Positions 1 through 7,760 are shown, numbered from the stretch's first letter. The stretch: DNA of 13,873 nt from Hyphomicrobiaceae bacterium (GCA_013214245.1 JABSQE010000044.1:1-13873); one strand, 5' to 3'. Translations and numbers: made by a program. The notes: generated by a model not told the origin, from the sequence alone.

Positions 1-1471
1 GTTTACCATCGATTCCCTTGCCAAGAGCCAAGGGCAGACGTGCTTTACAATTACGATAGTCCTGACTTTCGAAAATATCACGTAGTAAAACTTGTTCGCG
101 CACTTTATTCGAAAGTTCAATACTGATGGCATTGCGTCCCTGTATTGCTGCGATACGAGCACTTTTGGCACTCATAGAACGAGCTATGTCGTCTGCAAGT
201 GAAATAATACGTGATGACTTCGTTCCTGGTGCAGGTTCAAATTCAAATAGTGTAACCACAGGGCCTTGTTGAATGTCGGAAATCTTTCCTTTTACTCTAA
301 AATCTTTGAGCACTTGGGTAAGGAGTACCGCACTCTGGCTGAGCTCACTTTTATGAGATGCAACAACGTTATTGCGAAGTGTTATCGGCAAAGTTTGTAG
401 ATAATTCAAACTTGGCAAGTTATAATTATCAGAACCTAAATATTCTAGAGGTTTTATTTCTTCATCAATTGAGAGTTTGTCTGATAAGTTCCCTTCACAG
501 CTTATCACTACAGATTGAGCAATACCATCCGGATAATTTACTGGGCGAACATCTCTAGAATGTTGAGACATAGCGTTATTGGGTGAAAACCTCTGAGCTA
601 TTCTTCGGACATCTAACGTATCACATTCTCCATAAGATTGTGGGTCATTAGAATTTTCATCTTTACATAATTGCTTGTTAATAATGCCATTATCTTTAGC
701 AGCCGAACTATGCAGTCTTGGGGTCGCAATTGGGTCTACTCGCCTCAAATCCGAAAGATTATCTTCAAAAAGTTTTGAATCTGGCGAGTTAAAATTATTG
801 TAAGGATCCTGCAATGCCGATTTAGATCCGGCATCAAGGTGGTGTTTTAAACCTACTGTATCTTCATTTGTTGCAAGCATCACATTTTTAAAAACTTTGT
901 GAAGATCAACCCCCACTGCAAAAATTAAAGAAACACAGCCAAACGGGATCATTGCAAAGCCAGCTACAGCACCTCCAGCTTGACCTAACAAAATAGTAAA
1001 GCTTCCACCTACCAGGTTATAAGTCAAATCTCCAACTAATCCACCGTAACCATGAAGAAACGCCCAATTACTACTCACTTGCAAAGCTGATAAACTACAG
1101 GATATTGTCAAAACAGAAGAAATCGCCAATACCATCCGAATACCAAATCTATCAATTTGATCTACCATAGAGAAATTAATTCCCCAAAGGGTAAAGCAGG
1201 ACAAAATAACGACCGAACTTAGTCCAAAGGACTGTAATAGAAGATCGGCTATTGTTGCACCTAGAGATCCAAGCAAATTAGCGGGTACAACATTACTTAT
1301 TATACTGATACTCGGATCCGAACCCGACCAGCTGAGCAATGACAACCATAAAATACTAGTAACTGATACAAGTAATAATCCACTTAATTGCACTGCCCAG
1401 CAAAAAAGCAGTTCCTTCATTGGCTGGGGAATAAATCGTTGTGAATTAACCCTTACAATTTCGTTTAACAT
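1..1471 (-). CDS. ftsK: DNA translocase FtsK, N-terminal part (cut by window edge)
   Basis: FtsK is the septal DNA pump that clears and dimer-resolves the chromosome terminus at division. The visible 490 codons hold an N-terminal membrane domain with hydrophobic segments near residues 24-46, 66-98, 111-130 and 160-186. A polar, Asn/Ser-rich linker follows (about 195-345), then the start of the motor's alpha domain near residue 350 (YNLPSLNYL). Within it are the family blocks around 395-415 (GPVVTLFEFEPAPGTK) and 430-453 (ARSMSAKSARIAAIQGRNA), ending in LALGKGIDGK. The Walker A and B motifs and the gamma domain lie beyond base 1. The frame is unbroken. The start is ATG at 1471-1469, just before the first membrane segment; the Shine-Dalgarno is weak. 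The linker is shorter than in many relatives, which fits a reduced genome (inference). It is divergent from crtB across a 452-bp gap. Confidence 0.96.
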   Translation of the reverse strand, partial: MLNEIVRVNSQRFIPQPMKELLFCWAVQLSGLLLVSVTSILWLSLLSWSGSDPSISIISNVVPANLLGSLGATIADLLLQSFGLSSVVILSCFTLWGINFSMVDQIDRFGIRMVLAISSVLTISCSLSALQVSSNWAFLHGYGGLVGDLTYNLVGGSFTILLGQAGGAVAGFAMIPFGCVSLIFAVGVDLHKVFKNVMLATNEDTVGLKHHLDAGSKSALQDPYNNFNSPDSKLFEDNLSDLRRVDPIATPRLHSSAAKDNGIINKQLCKDENSNDPQSYGECDTLDVRRIAQRFSPNNAMSQHSRDVRPVNYPDGIAQSVVISCEGNLSDKLSIDEEIKPLEYLGSDNYNLPSLNYLQTLPITLRNNVVASHKSELSQSAVLLTQVLKDFRVKGKISDIQQGPVVTLFEFEPAPGTKSSRIISLADDIARSMSAKSARIAAIQGRNAISIELSNKVREQVLLRDIFESQDYRNCKARLPLALGKGIDGK

Positions 1472-1923
1472 AACGCCAAACCAACTTGATAAAGCTCTTA
1501 AATTAAAAATGACATTAGATATTTTTTATCTTTACACCAACATCACAAGACTAAGACAATAAAGTTGATTTTATGTTAGCAATTGTGACAAGAACGAAGT
1601 TTTAACTTCATTTAAAAAAAGAATTTTATCGTTTTTTTACAATAAAATGATCTAGAGGTTGACTGCTTAACTCATTATATCTTGTTGAATTTCATGATAT
1701 CTTTTATTCGAATACCATTAATTTGGAACATGAGCATATGAATTTAACTAGCTTGGCTAATCTTTCGGTTAAAATTAACTGTCCTTATCACAGGATACAT
1801 AAATTTAAATTCCAGGATTACAAGGCTTTTTATCCAAGATACCGGACACAGTCATTGAAAAGTTTAACATTGCTTTATCAGATGACTTGACTTTACAGAG
1901 AAAAAACACCGTGAGAGCTACTG
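1472..1923. other. AT-rich gap between divergent ftsK and crtB
   Basis: No gene is recognised in this 452-bp gap, which must hold the promoters of both neighbours. There is a good -35-like TTGACT on the plus strand at 1659-1664, but no convincing -10 at 16-18 bp, so I do not call a promoter. A small hairpin GAAGTT-TT-AACTTC (about 1595-1608) lies beside A and T runs but does not have terminator order on either strand. A minus-strand open frame overlapping the crtB start has no recognisable protein character and looks like a shadow. Confidence 0.6.
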
Positions 1924-2883
1924 ATGCCATATAAAAATTCACTACCAGTTGATTGTCTAATCGAATATAGCCGACAGAAAATAGAACTAGGATCAAAAAG
2001 TTTTGCAGCTGCTGCAAAATTATTACCGCAAGAAATTCGCAGAAGTACTTACATGCTTTATTCCTGGTGCAGGCATTGCGATGATGTTATGGACGGTCAA
2101 GATCTTGGTTATAGAGATATCGCTACAACAGCCCCAACTGGCACAGAAGCTAGACACCTGGTAGAGTCTCTAGAGAATAAGACAAAACTCGCTTGTCAAG
2201 GTCATGCCAACGAGCAAGCTTTTCAAGCACTAGCGGTGGTAACCGATATGCATTGCATACCAGAAAGATACCCGTTAGACTTGATAATGGGACTAAGGAT
2301 GGATGCTGAAGATTATCGCTATTTAACAATTAACGATACTCTAAAATACTGTTATCATGTGGCAGGCGTTGTTGGTGTAATGATGGGAATCGTGATGGGA
2401 ATTAAAGATCGCTCGGTTTTACATCGTGCCTGTGATCTAGGTATCGGCTTTCAACTAACTAATATTGCACGAGACATTATACAGGATTACAATCTAAACC
2501 GTATATACATACCTCGTACTTGGCTAGAAGAAGTCGGTTTAGACCCGGAATCGATGACTGAAGTGCACAACAGAAAAGCACTAGTAAAAGTCGCTGGGCG
2601 TTTGTTAGAAACTTCTGAGCTATATTATGACTCAGCATATTATGGCTTGTCTCACCTACCTTTTCGATCAGCCTGGGCGATTGGAACGGCGCTTAAAATT
2701 TACCACGCGATTGGTTTGGAAGTTTCCCGCCGTGGTGCTCGAGCCTGGGATACTAGAAGCAGCACATCAAATATTACCAAACTCAGCTGCATGATCCGTA
2801 GCTTGACGCTTATAGCCAGATCACGTAATTTATCAAAGAAACAAAAAAGTAGTGATCGTGATAGCCTTTGGACTATGAGTTAA
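1924..2883 (+). CDS. crtB: Phytoene synthase (15-cis-phytoene synthase, squalene/phytoene synthase family)
   Basis: This enzyme condenses two geranylgeranyl diphosphates head to head through prephytoene diphosphate to phytoene, the first committed carotenoid step. The protein has 319 residues, normal for bacterial CrtB. Both Mg-diphosphate aspartate motifs are intact: DDVMD at 53-57 inside YSWCRHCDD, and DIIQD at 184-188 inside QLTNIARD. The YCYHVAGVVG block (142-151) and GSKSF near 23-27 are also family signatures and favour CrtB over the hopanoid HpnC/HpnD relatives. The start is ATG 1924; an upstream GTG at 1911 runs into a stop, so it is excluded. The Shine-Dalgarno is poor. No crtI, crtY or crtE is nearby, and the gene stands alone between two non-coding gaps. 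The product could be phytoene or a related triterpene precursor; I am sure of the family and fairly sure of the enzyme. Confidence 0.93.
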   Translation: MPYKNSLPVDCLIEYSRQKIELGSKSFAAAAKLLPQEIRRSTYMLYSWCRHCDDVMDGQDLGYRDIATTAPTGTEARHLVESLENKTKLACQGHANEQAFQALAVVTDMHCIPERYPLDLIMGLRMDAEDYRYLTINDTLKYCYHVAGVVGVMMGIVMGIKDRSVLHRACDLGIGFQLTNIARDIIQDYNLNRIYIPRTWLEEVGLDPESMTEVHNRKALVKVAGRLLETSELYYDSAYYGLSHLPFRSAWAIGTALKIYHAIGLEVSRRGARAWDTRSSTSNITKLSCMIRSLTLIARSRNLSKKQKSSDRDSLWTMS

Positions 2884-3581
2884 AGGCATTTACATTTTAC
2901 TCAAAACAACGAAAAAGTAACAAACTGATATAGTCCACATTTAAAACATCACTCAGATATCAAATAAACAAAGACAAGGTAGAATTAACGAGATTGAAAT
3001 CTGCTTTATAAATTTATTAACACAAAAAAAAGCAAATGGTGGTAAAATTAATTCTTTTAGAAAGTTGAAGTCTTCCTATTGTTATCGAGACTTAGATTTC
3101 TGTCACTATAAAAGAGTTAGCTCTAGCTTTTTCTCATTCTTTACTTAGCATATTAGTACTTACCTTAATCTTAAAGTATACACTTGTTAATGTTTGGTTA
3201 GTAGCTATTTTTTACGTTTTACAAAAAATCTAAATTTTAACATATTTTTTTGCTTATTACACAAACGCTAATAATCTTTCTCTGAAATTTCTTCAACAAG
3301 TTCTAAAGCATTCAGAGAAACCACGCCTATAACACCCTTCTCAATCTAGAGCAACATACGCCTAAGTATTTAATTCTAGTACTAACTACGGTAAGAGCTT
3401 AACATTAAAAGTTATGTTATGACCATTAAAAAAACTAGTAACTTAGAATTAAGTGTCTCTGCATCATCAGTCTACCCTCTATGTTTAGAAAAACATTTCA
3501 AAATTAAATAGTAAAGTGTATCGTATACCAAATATACTGAACGATATTCTGTATAAAACAAATACAATTCTAGTGATTAAT

Positions 3582-3601
3582 TTAGCTCAGATGGTTTGAA
3601 C
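3582..3601 (+). other. tRNA D-arm-like fragment, possible tRNA remnant
   Basis: The 20 bases match the common tRNA 5' segment (positions 8-27, TAGCTCAGATGGTT then AGAGCG) at 18 positions, including 14 in a row. The following sequence does not form an anticodon stem, and no T-arm GGTTCGAAT-type box lies at the right distance, so it is not a working tRNA. It may be a degraded tRNA gene or chance. Confidence 0.3.
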
Positions 3602-3971
3602 GATTCTAGGTTTTACATTTCCACTGAGAACTGAAAAAATTAATGCCATGTTCGTTGTCAATTGTGAAGTAAGTTAATGTTAAAAGCGCATAAATTCCCT
3701 ACATATGCTCAGAGATATCAGCATTCAAAGTAATCTCAATTCTATATTGCAGTGAATACTATAGGCAAGTGAACTGAAGATCCAAACCTTACAGGCAATC
3801 CTATTTAGTTGATAAATAAAATTTCATACTCAAGCAACAAAGTTTGCACAAAACCAAGGCTGAATCTAAATCAAACTTTAATGAAAAGCTAAAATTCTAG
3901 CACTTCGAAACACTATCAATGCTGTGTAACACAATCTTTAATAGTGAAGTTAAAATCGCAGCAACGGCAAC

Positions 3972-3991
3972 TTTATCCAGGGTTGGATAAA
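3972..3991. repeat. Perfect 8-bp inverted repeat with 4-base loop
   Basis: TTTATCCA and TGGATAAA pair perfectly around a GGGT loop. No T-run follows on either strand, so this is not a standard intrinsic terminator. It lies in non-coding DNA about 290 bp before the permease gene. Its role is unknown. Confidence 0.5.
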
Positions 3992-4198
3992 CTGTCAGCA
4001 CTCCAATAATTATGTTTCTATCAAAAACTTCTTTTTGAGCTATACACACGCTAATCTTTCAGACGGATACTCAATTTAACTGCGAATTTAGTGTAAATAA
4101 CCTAAAGATGATTTACTATAACCATAATATTAAATCAGCTATGGTTCTAACTGCTAAAGAAGAAAGCTAATTATAAGTGTTGCTGTCCATAAATGTTC

Positions 4199-4250
4199 CA
4201 ACCTAAACCTATAATGTTTGAGGTACATTGTTAATGTAACAACCTAAACC
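4199..4250 (+). repeat. 11-bp direct repeat upstream of the permease gene
   Basis: CAACCTAAACC occurs at 4199-4209 and again at 4240-4250, a 41-bp period, ending 32 bp before the permease GTG start. The spacing is close to four helical turns, so a pair of regulator sites is possible. In AT-rich DNA this could also be a small duplication without function. Confidence 0.35.
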
Positions 4251-4282
4251 GACTAATTTAGTTTATCAAGAAAGCGAGTCTT

Positions 4283-5458
4283 GTGCCTGATAACTTTGCC
4301 TTTTACACATCTGTATATTTTGGATCAATTTTTGCTTACATAGGCATTTATCTCCCTTTTATATCAATATGGCTTTCAGGACGTGGTATGACATCACTGG
4401 AAATTGCTATATTATTATCAGCACCGTCATTCTTCCGCGTTATTGTAACGCCAATTATTGGAATATGGTCTGATACCAAATTGGATCACCGCACAGCAAT
4501 GCTTCTGGGGAGTTGGATTACCGTAATAGCCTCCATTATTCTTCTTTTAACAAATGAATTCTTCTTGTTGCTATTACTTATTATCGTATTGCAACTAGCT
4601 ACACACTCCTTGATACCTTTGATAGAGGCAAAATCCCTCTCTGACGCCCGAATATTTGGTTTGGATTATGGCCAAATGCGTCTTTGGGGATCACTTGCAT
4701 TTATAGCTGCAAACATCTCTGGTGGATTTATAATTACTATTTGTGGCATCGAAAGTGTTGTAGTAATGTTAATAGTAGCTTCAAGCTTTATTTTGCTAAC
4801 TGCTTATTTTCTGCCTCATAATTCCCATTCTACAATAGCGTTACGACCAGACTGTAGAACCGGCTTACTTAATATAAAAACGCTCTTACATAGACGCTGG
4901 TTTCTATATATACTGATTGCGTCAGGTCTAATACAAAGCTCTCACGCTGCTTTTTATACCTTCGGAACACTGCACTGGCGTTCATTTGGGATTTCTGGTG
5001 ATTGGGTTGGAATATTATGGTCACTTGGCGTCATTATGGAGGCAGGTTTATTCTCCATTTCCGGTCGTCTTTTAACACGTATCAAACCTACAGGCTTAAT
5101 AATGATAGGTGGGATCGGCGCCATTGTACGCTGGACTTTTATGGCTTTCGATCCTCCTTTTTGGTCACTCTTTCCGCTACAGTGTCTCCATGCAATTACA
5201 TTCGCTGCAACCCACTTAGGAACGATTAACGTTATCCATAACCACGTTCCAGCTACACAAAGCGGGGCAGCACAAACTATTAGTACAGCATTGGGATCAG
5301 GAGCATTGATGGGACTTATGACATTTCTATCCGGAATGCTTTATGATACGTTACTTGGCTCAACCTACGCAGTAATGGCAGGGATTTCTGGTATTGGTAC
5401 TATTTTTCTACTCCACGCTGCAAGTCAGTTGAAGCTTGAGCAAAAACTGCAGGCATAA
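4283..5458 (+). CDS. MFS permease, phenylpropionate permease (PPP/HcaT-like) family
   Basis: This is an inner-membrane secondary transporter of 391 residues with about 12 hydrophobic helices, full length for the family. Family marks are FYTSVYFGSIFAYIGIYLPF at the N-terminus and the loop motif GIWSDTKLDHR (60-70), equivalent to MFS motif A. PLIEAKS (112-118) and YGQMRLWGSLAF (129-140) are typical of the MFS_1_like/PPP and LacY-related group. The substrate cannot be read from sequence; HcaT imports 3-phenylpropionate, but relatives vary. The start is GTG 4283, because an in-frame TAG lies just upstream (4259-4261) and the GTG directly precedes the first conserved residues. The Shine-Dalgarno is weak. 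The gene is convergent with the parA operon, 47 bp away, and no metabolic partner gene is next to it. Confidence 0.93.
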   Translation: MPDNFAFYTSVYFGSIFAYIGIYLPFISIWLSGRGMTSLEIAILLSAPSFFRVIVTPIIGIWSDTKLDHRTAMLLGSWITVIASIILLLTNEFFLLLLLIIVLQLATHSLIPLIEAKSLSDARIFGLDYGQMRLWGSLAFIAANISGGFIITICGIESVVVMLIVASSFILLTAYFLPHNSHSTIALRPDCRTGLLNIKTLLHRRWFLYILIASGLIQSSHAAFYTFGTLHWRSFGISGDWVGILWSLGVIMEAGLFSISGRLLTRIKPTGLIMIGGIGAIVRWTFMAFDPPFWSLFPLQCLHAITFAATHLGTINVIHNHVPATQSGAAQTISTALGSGALMGLMTFLSGMLYDTLLGSTYAVMAGISGIGTIFLLHAASQLKLEQKLQA

Positions 5459-5466
5459 CTATTATA

Positions 5467-5497
5467 TTACAAGCTTGACGCTCAATAAAACTTGTAA
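5467..5497. terminator. Possible bidirectional terminator between convergent genes
   Basis: TTACAAG (5467-5473) and CTTGTAA (5491-5497) can pair in the 47-bp gap where the permease gene and the parA operon converge. The stem is AT-rich and the loop is 17 bases, with no strong T-run, so only position and symmetry support the call. Confidence 0.35.
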
Positions 5498-5505
5498 GTT
5501 ATACA

Positions 5506-6063
5506 TCAACCTGCAGCAGCACGGCGATCAGCTACTCGTTTGCGGACAGCATTTAGAATGGCAGATTTTGCGTCATCAATAGAAATATCTCCATAACGAA
5601 TATTTAAAGGCAAAGCAAGTTGCTGAAGGCGTGCAATTTCACGAAGGTTATCAAGACTATGAATAGTATTGAGACATTGTATCAGTCCATCAGGGCCTTC
5701 GCGGATAAAAATTGGTATTAATGAGAATGCGTAAGGATCAAATTTCTCTTCACACCCGGGATCAGAGTTACTTGATGAGATGTTCTCTAAGTTTTTAGAG
5801 CTATTGCTAGGCTTCGGACCAACAACTTTTCCACTGGATTTCAAAGTCAATCTTTTAAATGAGGATTTAACAAAGTCACCGCGCAGACGTGCCCCATTAA
5901 AAACTGGATCGTAACGACGCAATCGCACCGTAGCAAAAGTAGCTGCGAGAATCCCAGAGAAGCGTTCAGCAGTTTCCGGTTCAACATCTTCCTGCGTTTC
6001 AAAGAAACGCAACAAAAATTGATGTAAATGCCGACCTGTCAATTCTTTCCCACGCTTTTTCAT
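5506..6063 (-). CDS. Unrecognised protein, downstream partner of the ParA gene
   Basis: I do not recognise this 185-residue protein. It is soluble, with no signal peptide or membrane segment. The N-terminus is basic (MKKRGKELTGRHLHQFLLRF). A Ser/Asn-rich, probably disordered stretch lies near residues 74-105. The C-terminal part (about 107-185) looks helical and ends in a basic, Ala-rich tail (VRKRVADRRAAAG). It begins 39 bp after the ParA stop on the same strand, so the two are likely co-transcribed. By analogy with ParA/ParB-type loci it could be the DNA- or cargo-binding partner, but no HTH or CTPase motif is visible, so this is inference. ATG 6063 is chosen because AAGGA sits 8 bases upstream; an in-frame ATG at 6072 and GTG at 6090 would add 3 or 9 residues. 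Confidence 0.75.
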   Translation of the reverse strand: MKKRGKELTGRHLHQFLLRFFETQEDVEPETAERFSGILAATFATVRLRRYDPVFNGARLRGDFVKSSFKRLTLKSSGKVVGPKPSNSSKNLENISSSNSDPGCEEKFDPYAFSLIPIFIREGPDGLIQCLNTIHSLDNLREIARLQQLALPLNIRYGDISIDDAKSAILNAVRKRVADRRAAAG

Positions 6064-6071
6064 TAGCGTCA

Positions 6072-6076
6072 TCCTT
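6072..6076 (-). promoter_or_regulatory. Shine-Dalgarno deciding the start at 6063
   Basis: AAGGA on the minus strand lies 8 bases before ATG 6063. It overlaps or abuts the alternative starts at 6072 and 6090, which have no site of their own. Confidence 0.6.
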
Positions 6077-6102
6077 AAATCTAATAACACTTAGGGTTTA
6101 AT

Positions 6103-6978
6103 TCAAAAGGGTAAGACAGCTAGTAATTCTTGGTGTAAAGCACGCAAGGGGCGGAGGGCCTCTCCATACTTTTCCTCCATATTCTGTGGCTCACCTAAAA
6201 AATCGAAAGCGTCAGACACAGCAGGCATTGCTGGAATGAACGATTTTAGAATCGGATGATCAACTGCAATATTATCAATATACAAACCATCACGCCTATT
6301 TTTTCGAACATAATTAGCAAGGCAAACGTAGCGTCTTCGATTAGCAGGTATTGATAACACCTCTTCAAATTTCTTACCACCTTCAATAATTCGAGAAATT
6401 CTGTCCACTGCAAATTGCGAAACAGCATCAGGGCGGAATGGAACAATTATTTTATTGGCAAGTTTCAGTGCAGCGGCCGTTGCATTAGATATGCCGGGTG
6501 CACAATCTAGAATTACAATATCCGAAAATGAGTTAGCAAAACTCAATGCAGCACGAAAATGCTCCGAGCATTTCGTTTTTGCTTGTCGAAATGGTGTTTG
6601 ATTTCTTGAGTAATAAGTAATTAGTTCATCTTGTAGATCTTCAAAATTTAAAGATCCAGGCAAAATGGAGATATCAGGCAATTTACCAGGACTAACCTCG
6701 ATGTCACCTACTTCGTACTCAATGTAATTGTAAATCTTTGTTTGTTCAATTGAATAGAGACGATCTTCTATATAGGCTGCGACATTTTTTGATGTTCGCT
6801 GTGCTTTAATCCAACGCTCACCACCCATTAGAATTAGAGAGGAATTAGATTGAGCATCAAGATCTATCAATAGTACCTTTTTATTGGACCATAAAGCGAA
6901 AGCATAGGTTAGCATAACAGAAACGGTAGATTTTCCAACTCCACCTTTTCTATTTGCAATTGCCAAAAAATAGGCCAT
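6103..6978 (-). CDS. parA: ParA/Soj-type partitioning ATPase
   Basis: This is a deviant-Walker ATPase of the ParA/MinD class, 291 residues from the chosen start. The Walker A motif is KGGVGKST at residues 11-18 with the signature lysine K11. The switch I/Walker A' region is LLIDLDAQSNSS (36-47), and the Walker B strand is IVILDCAPG (154-162). Such ATPases dimerise with ATP, bind DNA non-specifically, and position chromosomes, plasmids or protein cargo with a partner that stimulates ATPase. ATG 6978 is chosen because MAYFLAIANRKGG has the normal ParA beginning and a GGGA Shine-Dalgarno lies 7 bases upstream. An in-frame ATG at 7023 would add 15 basic residues, a less usual start. No parB or parS was recognised, so it may be an orphan ParA or serve the small gene downstream. 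The symbol is family-level only. Confidence 0.9.
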   Translation of the reverse strand: MAYFLAIANRKGGVGKSTVSVMLTYAFALWSNKKVLLIDLDAQSNSSLILMGGERWIKAQRTSKNVAAYIEDRLYSIEQTKIYNYIEYEVGDIEVSPGKLPDISILPGSLNFEDLQDELITYYSRNQTPFRQAKTKCSEHFRAALSFANSFSDIVILDCAPGISNATAAALKLANKIIVPFRPDAVSQFAVDRISRIIEGGKKFEEVLSIPANRRRYVCLANYVRKNRRDGLYIDNIAVDHPILKSFIPAMPAVSDAFDFLGEPQNMEEKYGEALRPLRALHQELLAVLPF

Positions 6979-7023
6979 TTTAAATTCCCATCTTATTCTC
7001 AATGATTTTTTACAACGCAACAT

Positions 7024-7177
7024 AACCTTTAAATAACTACACTACACTATTTGTCTTATTCTATGCATCACGCCAATTTATTTTAGCAACTTTAGTTCAG
7101 CGTTCTCTGATTAGCTTATAGAAGGGAGAAATTATGAAAACTGTTGAAAAACTTAATGATCTTGATACTTGCAAATA
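7024..7177. other. Divergent spacer with an SD-led 14-codon reading frame
   Basis: The spacer lies between the parA operon (minus) and the decayed bolA-grxD copy (plus). A strong Shine-Dalgarno-like AGGGAG (near 7123-7128) precedes ATG 7134, which opens only 14 codons (MKTVEKLNDLDTCK) to a stop at 7176-7178. It may be the broken start of a lost gene or a chance site. No convincing -10/-35 pair was found. Confidence 0.35.
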
Positions 7178-7320
7178 ACCGCAATTTCTATCACAAAACG
7201 CACTTTACAACACAGCAGAGATCTTAATCTTACTATTAAGAACTTAGCTGGTGATAGACATCGTTGCTATTCGTATGTTACATAAAGCAATTATAAATAA
7301 AGTCACGTCCAACAACAGCT
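7178..7320 (+). pseudogene. bolA: bolA pseudogene (upstream tandem copy)
   Basis: This stretch aligns with the 5' two thirds of bolA at 7935. The clearest block is 7232-7310 against 7998-8079, where TIK, GGTGAT and AGTC-GTCC words line up. The start codon is lost (the aligned bases read like TAACCG), a 4-base gap occurs near 7219, and stops interrupt the frame after about 30 codons. The alignment then jumps from 7320 to the equivalent of 8156, a 63-bp deletion of bolA bases 8093-8155 between two GCT triplets. It cannot make a BolA protein. The 5' limit is approximate. Confidence 0.75.
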
Positions 7321-7374
7321 ACTTAATATCTACACATAAACCTCATCAATTTTACTAAGAATTGATAACATATT

Positions 7375-7717
7375 ATAAACGTACTTAACTCTACTAATGA
7401 ACTAATACTATACATCGTTTGGCTCAAACGATTTTATTCTGTTCAAGAAAAGAATTACTAAAATTCCTAAATATTGATTTTTTGAAAGGTTATCCATTTT
7501 CCTTAGCGTTTTAGGAGCCGACATTAAGCCATAAATTCATGATTTTAGCTTGGTGATTAAGACTTTTCTAAGGCAGGTCGACAATTTTTTAATCATAAGA
7601 AAAAAGTGAATTTATTTATAATTGTAACATCCTTCGTGAAATTTAAGAGCAAGGCGAGCTTCAAGACATATTCGAACAAAAAAGCCTGTCGATAAAGTCA
7701 ACTGTAAGTAGGACGAA
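7375..7717 (+). pseudogene. grxD: grxD pseudogene (upstream tandem copy)
   Basis: This is a decayed copy of the glutaredoxin gene at 8217-8570 in the same order and orientation. The start codon ATG has become ATA (7375-7377). A one-base insertion near 7400 shifts the frame. The active-site words line up, but the Cys codon TGT is TAT (7472-7474) and the next Gly codon GGA is TGA (7475-7477). The middle is badly eroded, while the 3' end is well kept: 7660-7699 matches 8512-8551 at 36 of 40 bases. Most differences run toward A or T, as expected of unselected DNA in an AT-biased genome. It is certainly non-functional as glutaredoxin. Confidence 0.9.
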
Positions 7718-7724
7718 AGCTACA

Positions 7725-7760
7725 AGAGCCCAGACAGGCCATAAGAATTATATGGTCTCT
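7725..7760 (+). terminator. Decayed copy of the post-grxD hairpin
   Basis: AGAGCCCA (7725-7732) and TGGTCTCT (7753-7760) are the counterpart of the hairpin at 8577-8611. One base change has turned the perfect 8-bp stem into one with a mismatch. It is unlikely to matter now. Confidence 0.45.

Larger units (their letters stand above)
2884..4282. other. 1.4-kb AT-rich non-coding stretch
   Basis: No gene survives here. All six frames are dense in stops, and base composition is visibly poorer in G+C than the flanking genes. Items noted inside are a 20-base tRNA D-arm look-alike at 3582-3601, a perfect 8-bp hairpin at 3972-3991, and an 11-bp direct repeat at 4199-4209 and 4240-4250. A 49-codon minus-strand open stretch (about 3897-4062) has no start of note and no family I know. 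The stretch is best read as decayed former coding DNA (inference). Confidence 0.65.

Noticed and set aside
1659..1687. Candidate promoter with TTGACT box upstream of crtB
   Set aside because: No acceptable -10 box lies 16-18 bp downstream, so a promoter is not supported.
1805..2017. 70-codon minus-strand frame overlapping the crtB start
   Set aside because: It lies largely opposite the conserved crtB coding sequence and its product has no family character; treated as a shadow.
3897..4062. 49-codon open stretch on the minus strand in the large gap, with a plausible-looking hydrophobic sequence
   Set aside because: It has no good start or ribosome site, matches no family I know, and one or two stretches this long are expected by chance in 1.4 kb of AT-rich DNA.
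6979..7023. Longer N-terminus for ParA from ATG 7023
   Set aside because: The extra 15 residues are basic and not ParA-like, the AAGG site before it is only about 3 bases away, and ATG 6978 has better spacing and the normal family start. Not fully excluded.
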